From the NCBI GenBank assembly GCA_965369325.1, contig CBDUQI010000138.1, forward strand, positions 1 through 15,769: DNA of 15,769 nucleotides. The letters are read 5' to 3'. The notes under the pieces were generated by a model. It worked only from the letters and a program-made list of their open reading frames with translations. It did not search any database and was not told where the DNA came from. A program made the position numbers and the translations under genes. This stretch comes from CBDUQI01 sp965369325 (lineage in GTDB: Bacteria > Pseudomonadota > Gammaproteobacteria > Steroidobacterales > JBCBZW01). This document shows, piece by piece, positions 7,713 through 15,769 of the stretch (positions within the stretch are counted from its first letter, which is position 1; every line of letters starts with the position of its first letter).

Positions 7713-8831
7713 TCATTGCCCGCCTCCCTCAGGTGCCGCATGGTCCGGCGCAACCCGCTCAGGCGCAGCTCGATCGGAGGCCGACCCGGCCTGCACCTTC
7801 GCGCCGTCGCGCAGCTTGATACTGCCTTCGGTCACCACCCGCTCGCCCGCGCTCAGCCCGTCCAACACCTCCGCATCCACAAAGCGGCGCGTGCCGATCG
7901 ACACTTGCCGCTGGCTCACGGTCTCATCGTCGTTAAGCACAAATACATGCACACCCTTGGCGCGCTCGGTCAGTGCACTCAGCGGCACCAGGATCGCCTG
8001 CCGCTCGCGGGTAAGCAATTGAGTGCTCATGAGCATTCCGGGGCGCAATGAATGGTCCTGGTTGGAAATATGCGCCCGCACCACCGCTGCCCGCGTCACC
8101 GGGTCGATACGTGACCCGATAGCCCGTACCTCACCAATATACTCACGCTCCGGCTCGCTCGCGCTGCGCGCCACAATCTGATTGCCCACCTGTATCAGCG
8201 CCAACTGCGTCTCCGGCACACTAAAATCCAGTTTGAGCACCGACACGTCATCTAAGGTACTGATTTGCGTACCCGGACTCAGCAAGGTACCGGGACTGAC
8301 CTGACGAAAGCCCAGCACGCCGGCGAACGGCGCTCGAATCAGGCGGTCCTGCAAACGTGCCAGAATCGTCTCCAGGCGGGCTTTGGAGGCCGCGTGTTCC
8401 ACGCCTACCTGATCCAGATCCGATCCCGAGGACAACCCGCGCGCGGACAGGTCCTGCACCCTCGCTAACTGGCGTTCGGCATCACGAAGCAGCACTCGCG
8501 CTTCGTTCAGCTGACTTTGCTCCTCATCGTCGATCAACTCCACCAACACGGCGCCCGCTTCTACGAAATCGCCGTCCTCGAAGTTTACTTTGCGCACGGT
8601 GTCGGTGAGGTTAGCGGTGACAGTGAGCGATTCGTTCGCGCGCAGCGTGCCTATCGCCTCAATGCGGTCAGACAGGGTGCCAGCGACCGCGGGCGCGATC
8701 TGCACCTTAATCACCTGATCGCCGCGGCGGCCGCCGGCATCAGCGGTGCCGGAGGCTTCCTGCGGCTGCCTCACAAACCAGGCCAAGGCCAGGACCGCTG
8801 CTGCCAGCGAAAACACGAAAACTCGTAGCAT
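7713..8831 (-). CDS. RND efflux periplasmic adaptor (membrane fusion protein)
   Basis: This 372-residue adaptor of the AcrA/HlyD class links the RND permease to an outer-membrane channel. The N-terminus is a single hydrophobic anchor (about 3-20) with no lipobox cysteine, so it is probably membrane-anchored rather than lipidated. The first lipoyl half lies at about 62-100. A coiled-coil hairpin (about 103-162) is followed by the second lipoyl half at IRAPFAGVLG (165-174), a beta-barrel (about 195-275) and a membrane-proximal domain (to about 348). The C-terminus ends in an Ala/Pro-rich tail with repeated AP units (353-368), likely disordered. The Shine-Dalgarno sequence is weak. It is the first gene of the pump operon and is transcribed away from the MATE gene. 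A perfect TATAAT lies 66 nt upstream. Confidence 0.93.
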   Translation of the reverse strand: MLRVFVFSLAAAVLALAWFVRQPQEASGTADAGGRRGDQVIKVQIAPAVAGTLSDRIEAIGTLRANESLTVTANLTDTVRKVNFEDGDFVEAGAVLVELIDDEEQSQLNEARVLLRDAERQLARVQDLSARGLSSGSDLDQVGVEHAASKARLETILARLQDRLIRAPFAGVLGFRQVSPGTLLSPGTQISTLDDVSVLKLDFSVPETQLALIQVGNQIVARSASEPEREYIGEVRAIGSRIDPVTRAAVVRAHISNQDHSLRPGMLMSTQLLTRERQAILVPLSALTERAKGVHVFVLNDDETVSQRQVSIGTRRFVDAEVLDGLSAGERVVTEGSIKLRDGAKVQAGSASDRAAPERVAPDHAAPEGGGQ

Positions 8832-8896
8832 ATTAGAAGGTACTTCACTCAGGCGCGCACGCCCTCATGCACGCTGGTTAATGGGACAAGGCCGCG

Positions 8897-8902
8897 ATTA
8901 TA
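8897..8902 (-). promoter_or_regulatory. Candidate -10 element for the efflux operon
   Basis: The minus strand reads TATAAT here, a perfect sigma-70 -10 consensus, 66 nt upstream of the adaptor start codon. It sits in the 99-bp space shared with the divergent MATE gene. No good -35 hexamer is found 16-18 bp upstream, so the site may need an activator or may be fortuitous. Confidence 0.45.
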
Positions 8903-8930
8903 CGCGCGCTCTGCTAAGCTCGCTGGCGCG

Positions 8931-10271
8931 ATGCGTAGCGATCTCACATCAGGAAGCGTAGCCGGGCATTTGTGGCGCCAGGGGAGACCTATGGCCTTAG
9001 GGCTGGTCGCGATTATTTCCTTCGAGGCAGTGGACTTGCTGTTTATCGCGCAACTGGGGACAGAACCGTTAGCCGCGGTGAGTTTCACCTTCCCGATTAT
9101 TTCGCTGTTGAGCGGCATTGGCATCGGATTCGAAGCGGGTATAGCCTCATGCGTCTCCCGTGCGGTGGGCAAGGGCGAGCACGAGCGCGGCGCCCAGCTC
9201 ACCACCGATGGCATGATCCTCGCCGGGCTGGCGATTCTGGCGATAAGCTTGCTTGGACTGTTCACCATCGAGCCGCTGTTCACGCTGCTCGGGGCCGGCC
9301 CAGAACTGCTCGGAATGATTGGCGAGTACATGCGCATCTGGTACCTGGTAGAGCCCATCGCCATCGTGCTGTGGAGCGCACTTGCTGCCATGCGCGCACG
9401 TGGCAATACGCGCTTTGAAGCAAACGTCATCATCGCTGCGGCAGTGCTGAATTTGATTCTAGATCCGTTGCTGATCTTTGGATTGCTCGGCTTTCCCCAA
9501 CTGGGCGTACAAGGTGCAGCACTCGCCTCACTTATTTCCTACACGGTGGTCACGCTGGCCGCGTTTGGCTATTTGAATCGGCTTAAAGACTTCTTCGGTC
9601 CGATCGACCTGCAGTGGGCACGCCTGCGCGCCTCCTGGCGATCGCTGCTGCACATCGGTGTGCCCGCCATGATCAGCAACGCCGTGATTCCGTTGGCCGG
9701 GGCAATTGTTTTGGCACTGGTCGCCAAGTACGGTATCTACGCGGTGGCGGGTTTTGGCGTCGCAATGCGAATCGAGCCGCTGGCGCTCATCCCCTTCTAC
9801 GCCTTGTCTGCGGTTTCCAGTCCGTTTGCCGGACAGAATTTCGCCGCCAGCAAATTCCATCGGGTAATGGAGCAACGTCGCGTCATCAGCCTGTTCTGCC
9901 TGATCTTCGGCCTGAGCCTGGCGGCCGTTTTGGCGCTCGTAGCTAAACCCATTGCCAGCCTGTTCAGCGATTCACCGGAGATCTTGCAGGTGGCAACGTG
10001 GTATCTGTGGATAGTCGCGCCAAGCTACGGCGCCTACGGGTTGGTGATGTCCGCGAACGCGTCGTTCAACGGCATTGGCAAACCGGCGGCCGGGGTGTTC
10101 CTGTCGGTCAATCGCGTGCTGGTGCTGTTCTTTCCGCTGGCCTGGGTAGGTAGAGAACTATTCGGTCTCTACGGTCTGTTCTCCGCCACTACACTTTGCA
10201 ACATCATTGTGGCGTGGATGGCGTTTGTGTTGTTGGGCCGAGCGGTGCGCGCGGGTGCGGCCAGCGCGTAG
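8931..10271 (+). CDS. MATE family multidrug/cation exporter
   Basis: This 446-residue polytopic inner-membrane antiporter has the usual MATE length, with about twelve hydrophobic segments in two six-helix bundles. The N-terminus DLTSGSV (4-10) is typical of the family. Asp35 in the first helix (FEAVDLLFIA), RARGNTRFEA (155-164), NLILDPLLIFG (174-184) and SPFAGQN (297-303) are recognisable family positions. MATE proteins export cationic drugs, dyes or metabolites against H+ or Na+; I cannot tell which ion or substrate applies here. The ATG lacks a strong ribosome binding site, but the protein start fits the family. It diverges from the adaptor-RND operon across 99 bp, placing two unrelated exporters on a shared control region. 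Its end converges on mazG with a hairpin at the stop codon. Confidence 0.93.
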   Translation: MRSDLTSGSVAGHLWRQGRPMALGLVAIISFEAVDLLFIAQLGTEPLAAVSFTFPIISLLSGIGIGFEAGIASCVSRAVGKGEHERGAQLTTDGMILAGLAILAISLLGLFTIEPLFTLLGAGPELLGMIGEYMRIWYLVEPIAIVLWSALAAMRARGNTRFEANVIIAAAVLNLILDPLLIFGLLGFPQLGVQGAALASLISYTVVTLAAFGYLNRLKDFFGPIDLQWARLRASWRSLLHIGVPAMISNAVIPLAGAIVLALVAKYGIYAVAGFGVAMRIEPLALIPFYALSAVSSPFAGQNFAASKFHRVMEQRRVISLFCLIFGLSLAAVLALVAKPIASLFSDSPEILQVATWYLWIVAPSYGAYGLVMSANASFNGIGKPAAGVFLSVNRVLVLFFPLAWVGRELFGLYGLFSATTLCNIIVAWMAFVLLGRAVRAGAASA

Positions 10272-10286
10272 GCCTAGGGCGCTGGC
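10260..10286. terminator. Hairpin between convergent MATE and mazG genes
   Basis: GCCAGCGC (10260-10267) and GCGCTGGC (10279-10286) form a perfect 8-bp stem with an 11-nt loop. The loop itself contains the palindrome TAGGCCTA (10269-10276), and the MATE stop codon is inside it. There is no T-tract on either side, so it is a terminator-like structure rather than a classic intrinsic terminator. Confidence 0.45.
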
Positions 10287-10318
10287 GCATAGTCGATCAG
10301 CGTTCGCTGCCTGTCTGC

Positions 10319-11137
10319 TCAGGCGCTGCGTTCGAGCAATTTAGCCTCGTCCCACAAGTGGTCCATCTGCGCCAGGGTGGCCTCCTCCAGCGAGCTGCCC
10401 GCCTGCTTCAGCTGAGCCTCCACATAGCCCAAGCGACGCACGAACTTCGCGGTAGTGCTGCTCAGGGCGACCTCCGGGTCCACCTTAACGTGGCGGGCCA
10501 GATTGCTGAGGGCAAACAACACATCGCCCAATTCATCCTGCACCCGCAATCGCTGCGCAGCGCGGGCGGCATCGTTCTCGCTGGCTTCGACAAATTTGGC
10601 CAGTTCCGCGTCCAGCTCTTCCAGTTCCTCGGTCAGCTTGTCGCGCACGCCCGCAAGGTCCGGCCAGTCGAACCCCACACTGGCCGCGCGGCGGGTGAGC
10701 TTTTCTGCGCGTTTCAGGCCGGGCAGCGCGCGCGGCACATCATCTAGCAATCCGCCCTTGCGTTTTTGGCGCTCCTGCGCCTTGGCTTGTTCCCAAGCAT
10801 CGTTTTGCTGATCCGCGCTATCGATCTGCTCATCCGCGAATACATGTGGGTGACGCCTGTGCATCTTGTCGCTGATTGCCTCAACCACATCGGCAAAGTC
10901 GAACAAGCCCTGCTCCTTTGCCATTTGCGCGTGAAACACCACCTGCAATAGCAGGTCGCCCAGTTCATCGCGTAGGTCGTCGGTATCACCGCGCTCAATC
11001 GCGTCGGCCACCTCATAGGCCTCCTCAACGGTGTAAGGGGCGATAGAGGCAAAGTTCTGCTGCAAATCCCACGGGCAGCCGCCGTTCGGATCGCGCAGCC
11101 GCGCCATAATTTTCAGCAAACGGGAGATATCGTTCAT
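10319..11137 (-). CDS. mazG: Nucleoside triphosphate pyrophosphohydrolase MazG
   Basis: This cytoplasmic enzyme hydrolyses (d)NTPs to NMP plus pyrophosphate and is thought to clear aberrant nucleotides. The protein is 272 residues, close to E. coli MazG, and carries two tandem MazG domains. The first has the hallmark GGCPWDLQQ (19-27), EEAYE (38-42) and DELGDLLLQVVFHA (57-70). The linker contains the typical KRKGGLLDDVPRALPGL (125-141). The second has EELEEL (170-175) and DELGDVLFALSNLARH (201-216). The repeated acidic clusters are the Mg2+-binding motifs. The chosen ATG has no strong Shine-Dalgarno sequence, but the protein begins as expected for the family. It lies 94 bp downstream of the Nudix gene on the same strand and is probably the last gene of the fumC-nudix-mazG run. 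It converges on the MATE gene. Confidence 0.95.
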   Translation of the reverse strand: MNDISRLLKIMARLRDPNGGCPWDLQQNFASIAPYTVEEAYEVADAIERGDTDDLRDELGDLLLQVVFHAQMAKEQGLFDFADVVEAISDKMHRRHPHVFADEQIDSADQQNDAWEQAKAQERQKRKGGLLDDVPRALPGLKRAEKLTRRAASVGFDWPDLAGVRDKLTEELEELDAELAKFVEASENDAARAAQRLRVQDELGDVLFALSNLARHVKVDPEVALSSTTAKFVRRLGYVEAQLKQAGSSLEEATLAQMDHLWDEAKLLERSA

Positions 11138-11231
11138 GGGTTGGGCATTTTACATGGGGCGGGCGTCGTGCGCCGCGTTGATTAGGCTAACCGAACAAGC
11201 ACCCAGCCGACGCTGATGGGCCCGATCCGGG

Positions 11232-11870
11232 CTATACCAGCATATCGTGCAGGCCTTTGAGCATCCCGGCGGTCGCCCCCCAGATGCGATACCCCTCGTA
11301 AGGCATTTCCCAAAATCCGATCCGCCGGCCAAGCGCGTCGTTGTACGCCAATGTTCGGTTTGCCGGATCAAGCACAAAGCGCAGTGGCACCTCGAACACC
11401 TCCGCCACTTCGAGCTCATCAATACTCAGGGTAAAACCCTCGCGTACGAAGCAGACCACCGGTGTGACAGCAAACCCGGTGCCTGTCATATAGGCATCCA
11501 GAAACCCGACCACTTCGACAAACTCTGCCCCAACGCCGGTCTCCTCCAGCATCTCACGCAGAGCGGCAGCAACTGGCCCCTGGTCCTCCGGCTCCATCCG
11601 CCCGCCGGGAAAGCTCACCTGCCCCGCATGATCGCGCAAATGATCCGCGCGCCGGGTTAGAAGAACGGTGTAGCCGCCCGGGCGATCCACCAATGGCACC
11701 ACCACGGCGGCCTGGGTAGGCGGGCGGCGTTCCATGCTCGCGACCAACTCGCTGGTAGTGCGCTCGCTGATACCCGGCAGACGTAACGCCCGCGCAGCGG
11801 TGCTGGGCGCATCGCGGTGCACCCGGACGCGAATTCGCTGCGCTAGCTCCGCCTTACTCAAATCAAGCAC
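11232..11870 (-). CDS. Nudix hydrolase, CoA pyrophosphatase (NudL/YeaB-like)
   Basis: This 212-residue Nudix protein is of the type that cleaves coenzyme A and its derivatives to phosphopantetheine and 3',5'-ADP. The subfamily signature is clear: LLTRRADHLRDHAGQVSFPGG (70-90, motif parts only) leads into the Nudix box ending AALREMLEETGV (102-113). As in other NudL proteins, the first acidic position of the box is occupied by Asp (EPED) rather than by the standard spaced Glu. YMTGTGFAVTPVV (127-139) and EGYRIWGATAGML (192-204) are further family motifs. The start codon is GTG, 24 bp after the fumC stop; AAAGG lies rather far upstream (about 13 nt), so the exact start is slightly uncertain. 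Close spacing indicates co-transcription with fumC. Substrate preference is inferred from subfamily only. Confidence 0.88.
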   Translation of the reverse strand: MLDLSKAELAQRIRVRVHRDAPSTAARALRLPGISERTTSELVASMERRPPTQAAVVVPLVDRPGGYTVLLTRRADHLRDHAGQVSFPGGRMEPEDQGPVAAALREMLEETGVGAEFVEVVGFLDAYMTGTGFAVTPVVCFVREGFTLSIDELEVAEVFEVPLRFVLDPANRTLAYNDALGRRIGFWEMPYEGYRIWGATAGMLKGLHDMLV

Positions 11871-11894
11871 TGTCGTGGTTTCGCCTTTACTTCT

Positions 11895-13289
<1,395 letters not shown>

Positions 13290-13458
13290 GACTGCTCCGT
13301 TGAAGCCTGCTATGCGAACCTACACGGTGCCGTACAAAGGCGGTGCATACAAGCCACACCACACCATCGCTTGGAGGTGGTTTGGGTTATAGTGGCGCGG
13401 TTCTGTGCGACCCTTGTGCCACGCCCGGGGCAACGCACGCAGCGTGGAGAAAACATAA

Positions 13459-14826
13459 GTGGAACTATCGCAACTGACCGCTATCTCGCCCTTGGATGGC
13501 CGCTACGGATCGCGGGTAACCGACCTGCGCGAGTACTGCAGCGAATTCGGGCTAATCCGCTACCGGGTACGGATCGAGCTGGCGTGGTTGGCCTGCCTAG
13601 CCGATGAGCCGCAGATTAGCGAGCTGCCCACCTTAAGCACGGCCGACCGCCAGGCACTCGCTGATATCGGCGACAATTTCTCGGTGCAGGACGCGGCAGC
13701 GATCAAAACGCTCGAGCGCACCACCAATCACGACGTGAAAGCCGTAGAGTATTTTGTCAAGGAGCAGCTGGCCGCGCGAACCGGACTTGGCGAGGCGATA
13801 GAGTTCACCCATTTCGCCTGCACCTCCGAGGATATCAACAACCTCAGCTACGCGCTGATGCTCACTGATGCGCGTCGCCACTTTCTGCTGCCGGCGATGC
13901 AATCGCTGATGGCGCAGATGCGCGCCATGGCGCATGAGCATGCGAGCGTCCCGATGCTCGCCCGCACCCACGGGCAGCCGGCCAGCCCCACGACTGTGGG
14001 CAAGGAGATGGCAAATCTGGCCGCCCGCCTACAGCGTCAGTACAACCAGTTCGCAGCCATCGAGGCACTGGGCAAGATGAACGGCGCAGTGGGCAACTAC
14101 AATGCCCATCTCGCGGCCTATCCTCAGGTGGACTGGCCAGCGCTGAGCGAACGTTTTGTCAGTGCCCTGGATCTGACATGGAACCCCTATACCTACCAGA
14201 TTGAGCCGCACGACTGGATTGGTGAGTACTGCCACGCACTGGCACGTTTTAACACCATCATGATCGATACCTGCCGCGACATCTGGGGCTACATTTCGCT
14301 GGGCTATTTCATCCAGAAAACCGTCGCTGGCGAGGTAGGCTCCTCCACCATGCCGCACAAGGTAAATCCAATCGACTTTGAAAATGCGGAAGGCAATTTG
14401 GGCATGGCCAACGCGATGCTGGCGCACTTCGCTGAGAAACTGCCCGTGTCCCGCTGGCAGCGCGATCTTACCGATTCCACGGTGCTGCGCAGTTTGGGTG
14501 TGGCGCTGGGCTATAGCGCGCTTGCCTGGAGCTCTGCATCAAAAGGGCTGAACAAAATTAACGTGAATGAGGCACGGCTGGCTGAGGATCTGGCGGCCAA
14601 CTGCGAAGTGTTGGGCGAGGCCGTGCAGACGGTGATGCGTCGCTACGGCATCGAGCAGCCTTACGAGAAACTGAAAGTACTCACGCGCGGTAAGCGGCTG
14701 GACCTAGAGACACTGCGGGCGTTTATCCAGAACCTTGAAATTCCTGAGGCGGCGAAGGCGCAATTGCTGGCGATGACGCCAGCCGATTACACCGGTAACG
14801 CCGCGCAACAGGCGCGTGGATTGTAG
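13459..14826 (+). CDS. purB: Adenylosuccinate lyase
   Basis: This enzyme acts twice in purine synthesis, splitting SAICAR to AICAR and adenylosuccinate to AMP, each time releasing fumarate. The 455-residue protein is of the E. coli PurB type. It has ISPLDGRYGSRV at 9-20, TTNHDVKAVEYFVKE (88-102, His91), ARTHGQPASPTT (168-179, catalytic His171) and the signature GSSTMPHKVNPIDFENAEGN at 294-313. The start is GTG, supported by GGAGA ending nine bases upstream. A -10-like TATAGT occurs at 13388-13393, but without a suitably spaced -35. The gene is divergent from fumC, a member of the same lyase superfamily, and is followed after 8 bp by a small gene likely co-transcribed with it. I see no PurR-type operator palindrome. 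Confidence 0.97.
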   Translation: MELSQLTAISPLDGRYGSRVTDLREYCSEFGLIRYRVRIELAWLACLADEPQISELPTLSTADRQALADIGDNFSVQDAAAIKTLERTTNHDVKAVEYFVKEQLAARTGLGEAIEFTHFACTSEDINNLSYALMLTDARRHFLLPAMQSLMAQMRAMAHEHASVPMLARTHGQPASPTTVGKEMANLAARLQRQYNQFAAIEALGKMNGAVGNYNAHLAAYPQVDWPALSERFVSALDLTWNPYTYQIEPHDWIGEYCHALARFNTIMIDTCRDIWGYISLGYFIQKTVAGEVGSSTMPHKVNPIDFENAEGNLGMANAMLAHFAEKLPVSRWQRDLTDSTVLRSLGVALGYSALAWSSASKGLNKINVNEARLAEDLAANCEVLGEAVQTVMRRYGIEQPYEKLKVLTRGKRLDLETLRAFIQNLEIPEAAKAQLLAMTPADYTGNAAQQARGL

Positions 14827-14834
14827 GGTTTGTT

Positions 14835-15329
14835 ATGGAACAACAAACGCGCGCCATCACCCGGGCGAACGAGGCGGCCGAGGCCGCCGTCGAAGTCGCC
14901 ACGCTGGCCACAAAATCTCTGATGATTCTCAGCCACGCGCTGGAACCAGCACTGTACGATCAGGCGGCCTTCGTCGACAAAGTTAAGCGATTGATTCTGT
15001 ACCACGGCGATCGGGTGGAGCCCACCACCTGCCGCATCATCGTGGCGAACGTTACCCTGATCGCACAACGAAGGCACCGGCTGTTGGCGTTGAGCCGCAA
15101 GCTCAACAGTCGCCTGCTGGTTCGCCAAGCTAACCCGCAACACGCTGAACGGCAGGATGGTTTTGTGATAGCCGATCACCGGCATCTGCTGCATCTGAAC
15201 CGTGCCACCGACTACCGCGGTGAGATTGGCCTGAATGTGCCCCACACGGCGCGCCGACTGGCGCAGGTGTTTAATGAAATCTGGTCGCAGAGCGCCGAGA
15301 GCATGGAGCTTCGTCGGCTAAGCATCTAG
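14835..15329 (+). CDS. Uncharacterised protein resembling the DUF7931 (PLD-like) domain
   Basis: This 164-residue soluble protein has no signal peptide or membrane segment. From memory, its pattern fits the domain found C-terminal to a GNAT acetyltransferase in some pseudomonad proteins (DUF7931). The matching parts are SHALEPALYD (33-42), QRRHRLLALSRKL (78-90), DGFVIADHRHLLHL (108-121) and FNEIWSQSAESMELRRLSI (146-164). Here it stands alone; no acetyltransferase domain is encoded before it. The ATG follows the purB stop after only 8 bp with a short GGG-containing upstream element, so translation and transcription are probably coupled to purB. Function is unknown, and a role beside purine synthesis is only contextual. 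The gene itself is well supported by spacing and coding pattern; the family call is moderate. Confidence 0.7.
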   Translation: MEQQTRAITRANEAAEAAVEVATLATKSLMILSHALEPALYDQAAFVDKVKRLILYHGDRVEPTTCRIIVANVTLIAQRRHRLLALSRKLNSRLLVRQANPQHAERQDGFVIADHRHLLHLNRATDYRGEIGLNVPHTARRLAQVFNEIWSQSAESMELRRLSI

Positions 15330-15351
15330 AGCCCGCACAACGGGCTTGTGC
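15330..15351. terminator. Overlapping alternative hairpins after the purB operon
   Basis: AGCCCG (15330-15335) pairs with CGGGCT (15341-15346) around a CACAA loop, starting one base after the stop codon. Alternatively, GCACAA (15335-15340) pairs with TTGTGC (15346-15351). The two structures exclude each other. No T-tract follows, so this is a possible bidirectional terminator between convergent genes. Confidence 0.4.
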
Positions 15352-15366
15352 ATCACGGGCCTGTGC
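15341..15366. repeat. Imperfect 11-bp direct repeat
   Basis: CGGGCTTGTGC (15341-15351) is repeated as CGGGCCTGTGC (15356-15366), with ten of eleven bases identical and a 15-bp period. The second copy lies in the last codons of the minus-strand TbpB-like gene. A small local duplication is the simplest explanation. Confidence 0.5.
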
Positions 15367-15769
15367 CATCGCGTACGAATCCCGCGACGCCCGCGACGCT
15401 GTTGCCCTCGGCGTCGGACATCGTGTAGCCGAACCCCGCGCCGGTCAGCTCACCCACGGCGTCGCCAGTGAAGAAACCCCTTATGTTCCCCTCGCCCGTG
15501 CGCGGGCCGACATCGGATTTAATCTCGACGCTGTCGAAGGCTCCGGAGAACGTGGCCTCCAGCGTATCAATAGGCAACCCTTCGGCGACGCCCGTCCAAC
15601 GCTCCTGCGACGGAACAAACAAGACCGAGAATGAGGTATCCACTGTTTGCGCGTCGAAATCCGCGCGCAGCTCCGCGCTGCCCAACGTGCCCAGATCGCC
15701 GTCCTGGCGCGTGCCATAGGTGGCGCCCACCAGCGTGAAATTCGCCTCGCCGGTGGTTGGCATTACGGG
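15353..15769 (-). CDS. Transferrin-binding protein-like beta-barrel protein (C-terminal part)
   Basis: Only the last 138 codons are in the window; the frame is open to the edge (PVM before PTTGEANFTL). The sequence is short-stranded, Gly/Asp-rich and beta-like. The stretch GNIRGFFTGDAVGELTGAGFGY (parts at about 92-113 of the segment beginning at the Met codon at 15763) resembles the TbpB GxFFGxxAxExxGxF motif. It is followed by VAGVAGF near the C-terminus. Proteins with this barrel are usually surface lipoproteins or secreted binding proteins in Gram-negative bacteria, some involved in iron or haem capture. No N-terminal signal can be seen here. The Met at 15763 is unlikely to be the true start. 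The gene converges on the purB operon. The family call is moderate and no ligand is inferred. Confidence 0.6.
   Translation of the reverse strand, partial: PVMPTTGEANFTLVGATYGTRQDGDLGTLGSAELRADFDAQTVDTSFSVLFVPSQERWTGVAEGLPIDTLEATFSGAFDSVEIKSDVGPRTGEGNIRGFFTGDAVGELTGAGFGYTMSDAEGNSVAGVAGFVRDGTGP

Noticed and set aside
7109..7819. 236-codon plus-strand open frame
   Set aside because: It is antisense to the start of the RND permease and the end of the adaptor, both of which are clear.
11220..11232. GCCCG-ATC-CGGGC hairpin at the Nudix stop as a terminator
   Set aside because: It has a five-pair stem and a three-base loop with no T-run, and mazG follows on the same strand without a clear promoter. 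Read-through is more likely.
13371..13393. TTGGAG and TATAGT as a purB promoter
   Set aside because: The spacer is only 11 bp, too short for a sigma-70 promoter. The -10-like hexamer alone is kept as a remark in the purB entry.

Overview
The window is about 58-60% GC by eye. It carries ordinary, tightly packed bacterial chromosomal genes on both strands. PurB, FumC, MazG, the CoA-pyrophosphatase-type Nudix protein, an RND efflux pump, thiopurine methyltransferase and an outer-membrane-type lipoprotein together point to a Gram-negative gammaproteobacterium. A marine lineage such as the Cellvibrionales/Halieaceae would fit, but that is only a guess. I see no rRNA, tRNA, CRISPR array, complete insertion sequence, phage gene or replication origin.

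Layout. Positions 1-1519 (+) hold the C-terminal half of a YbbP-type ABC-transporter permease. Its reading frame continues upstream through a TAA at 14-16, so the gene looks interrupted. It converges on a DUF885 lipoprotein (1541-3352, -). A 545-bp gene-free stretch (3353-3897) follows, with an AT-rich island and several small palindromes. Next comes an export and detoxification block: a minus-strand series of periplasmic adaptor, RND permease and thiopurine methyltransferase (8831 down to 3898), with a MATE exporter diverging from it on the plus strand (8931-10271). Then comes a minus-strand series fumC, Nudix/CoA pyrophosphatase, mazG (13289 down to 10319). Diverging from fumC is purB (13459-14826), followed after 8 bp by a small protein resembling DUF7931. 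The window ends inside a minus-strand gene for a TbpB-like beta-barrel protein that runs off the edge.

How the genes work together. The adaptor and RND permease form two parts of a tripartite pump. No outer-membrane channel gene is present, so a TolC-like protein from elsewhere is presumably used. MATE and the pump share a 99-bp divergent intergenic region with no adjacent regulator gene. FumC and PurB belong to the same lyase superfamily and are arranged head to head; PurB releases the fumarate that FumC hydrates. The Nudix protein and MazG are nucleotide and cofactor housecleaning hydrolases, so fumC-nudix-mazG-purB is a purine/central-metabolism neighbourhood.

I did not find a convincing undescribed system. 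The observations most worth checking are the in-frame stop in the permease, the 545-bp intergenic region, the standalone DUF7931-like gene behind purB, and the hairpins without U-tracts at all three convergent gene ends.
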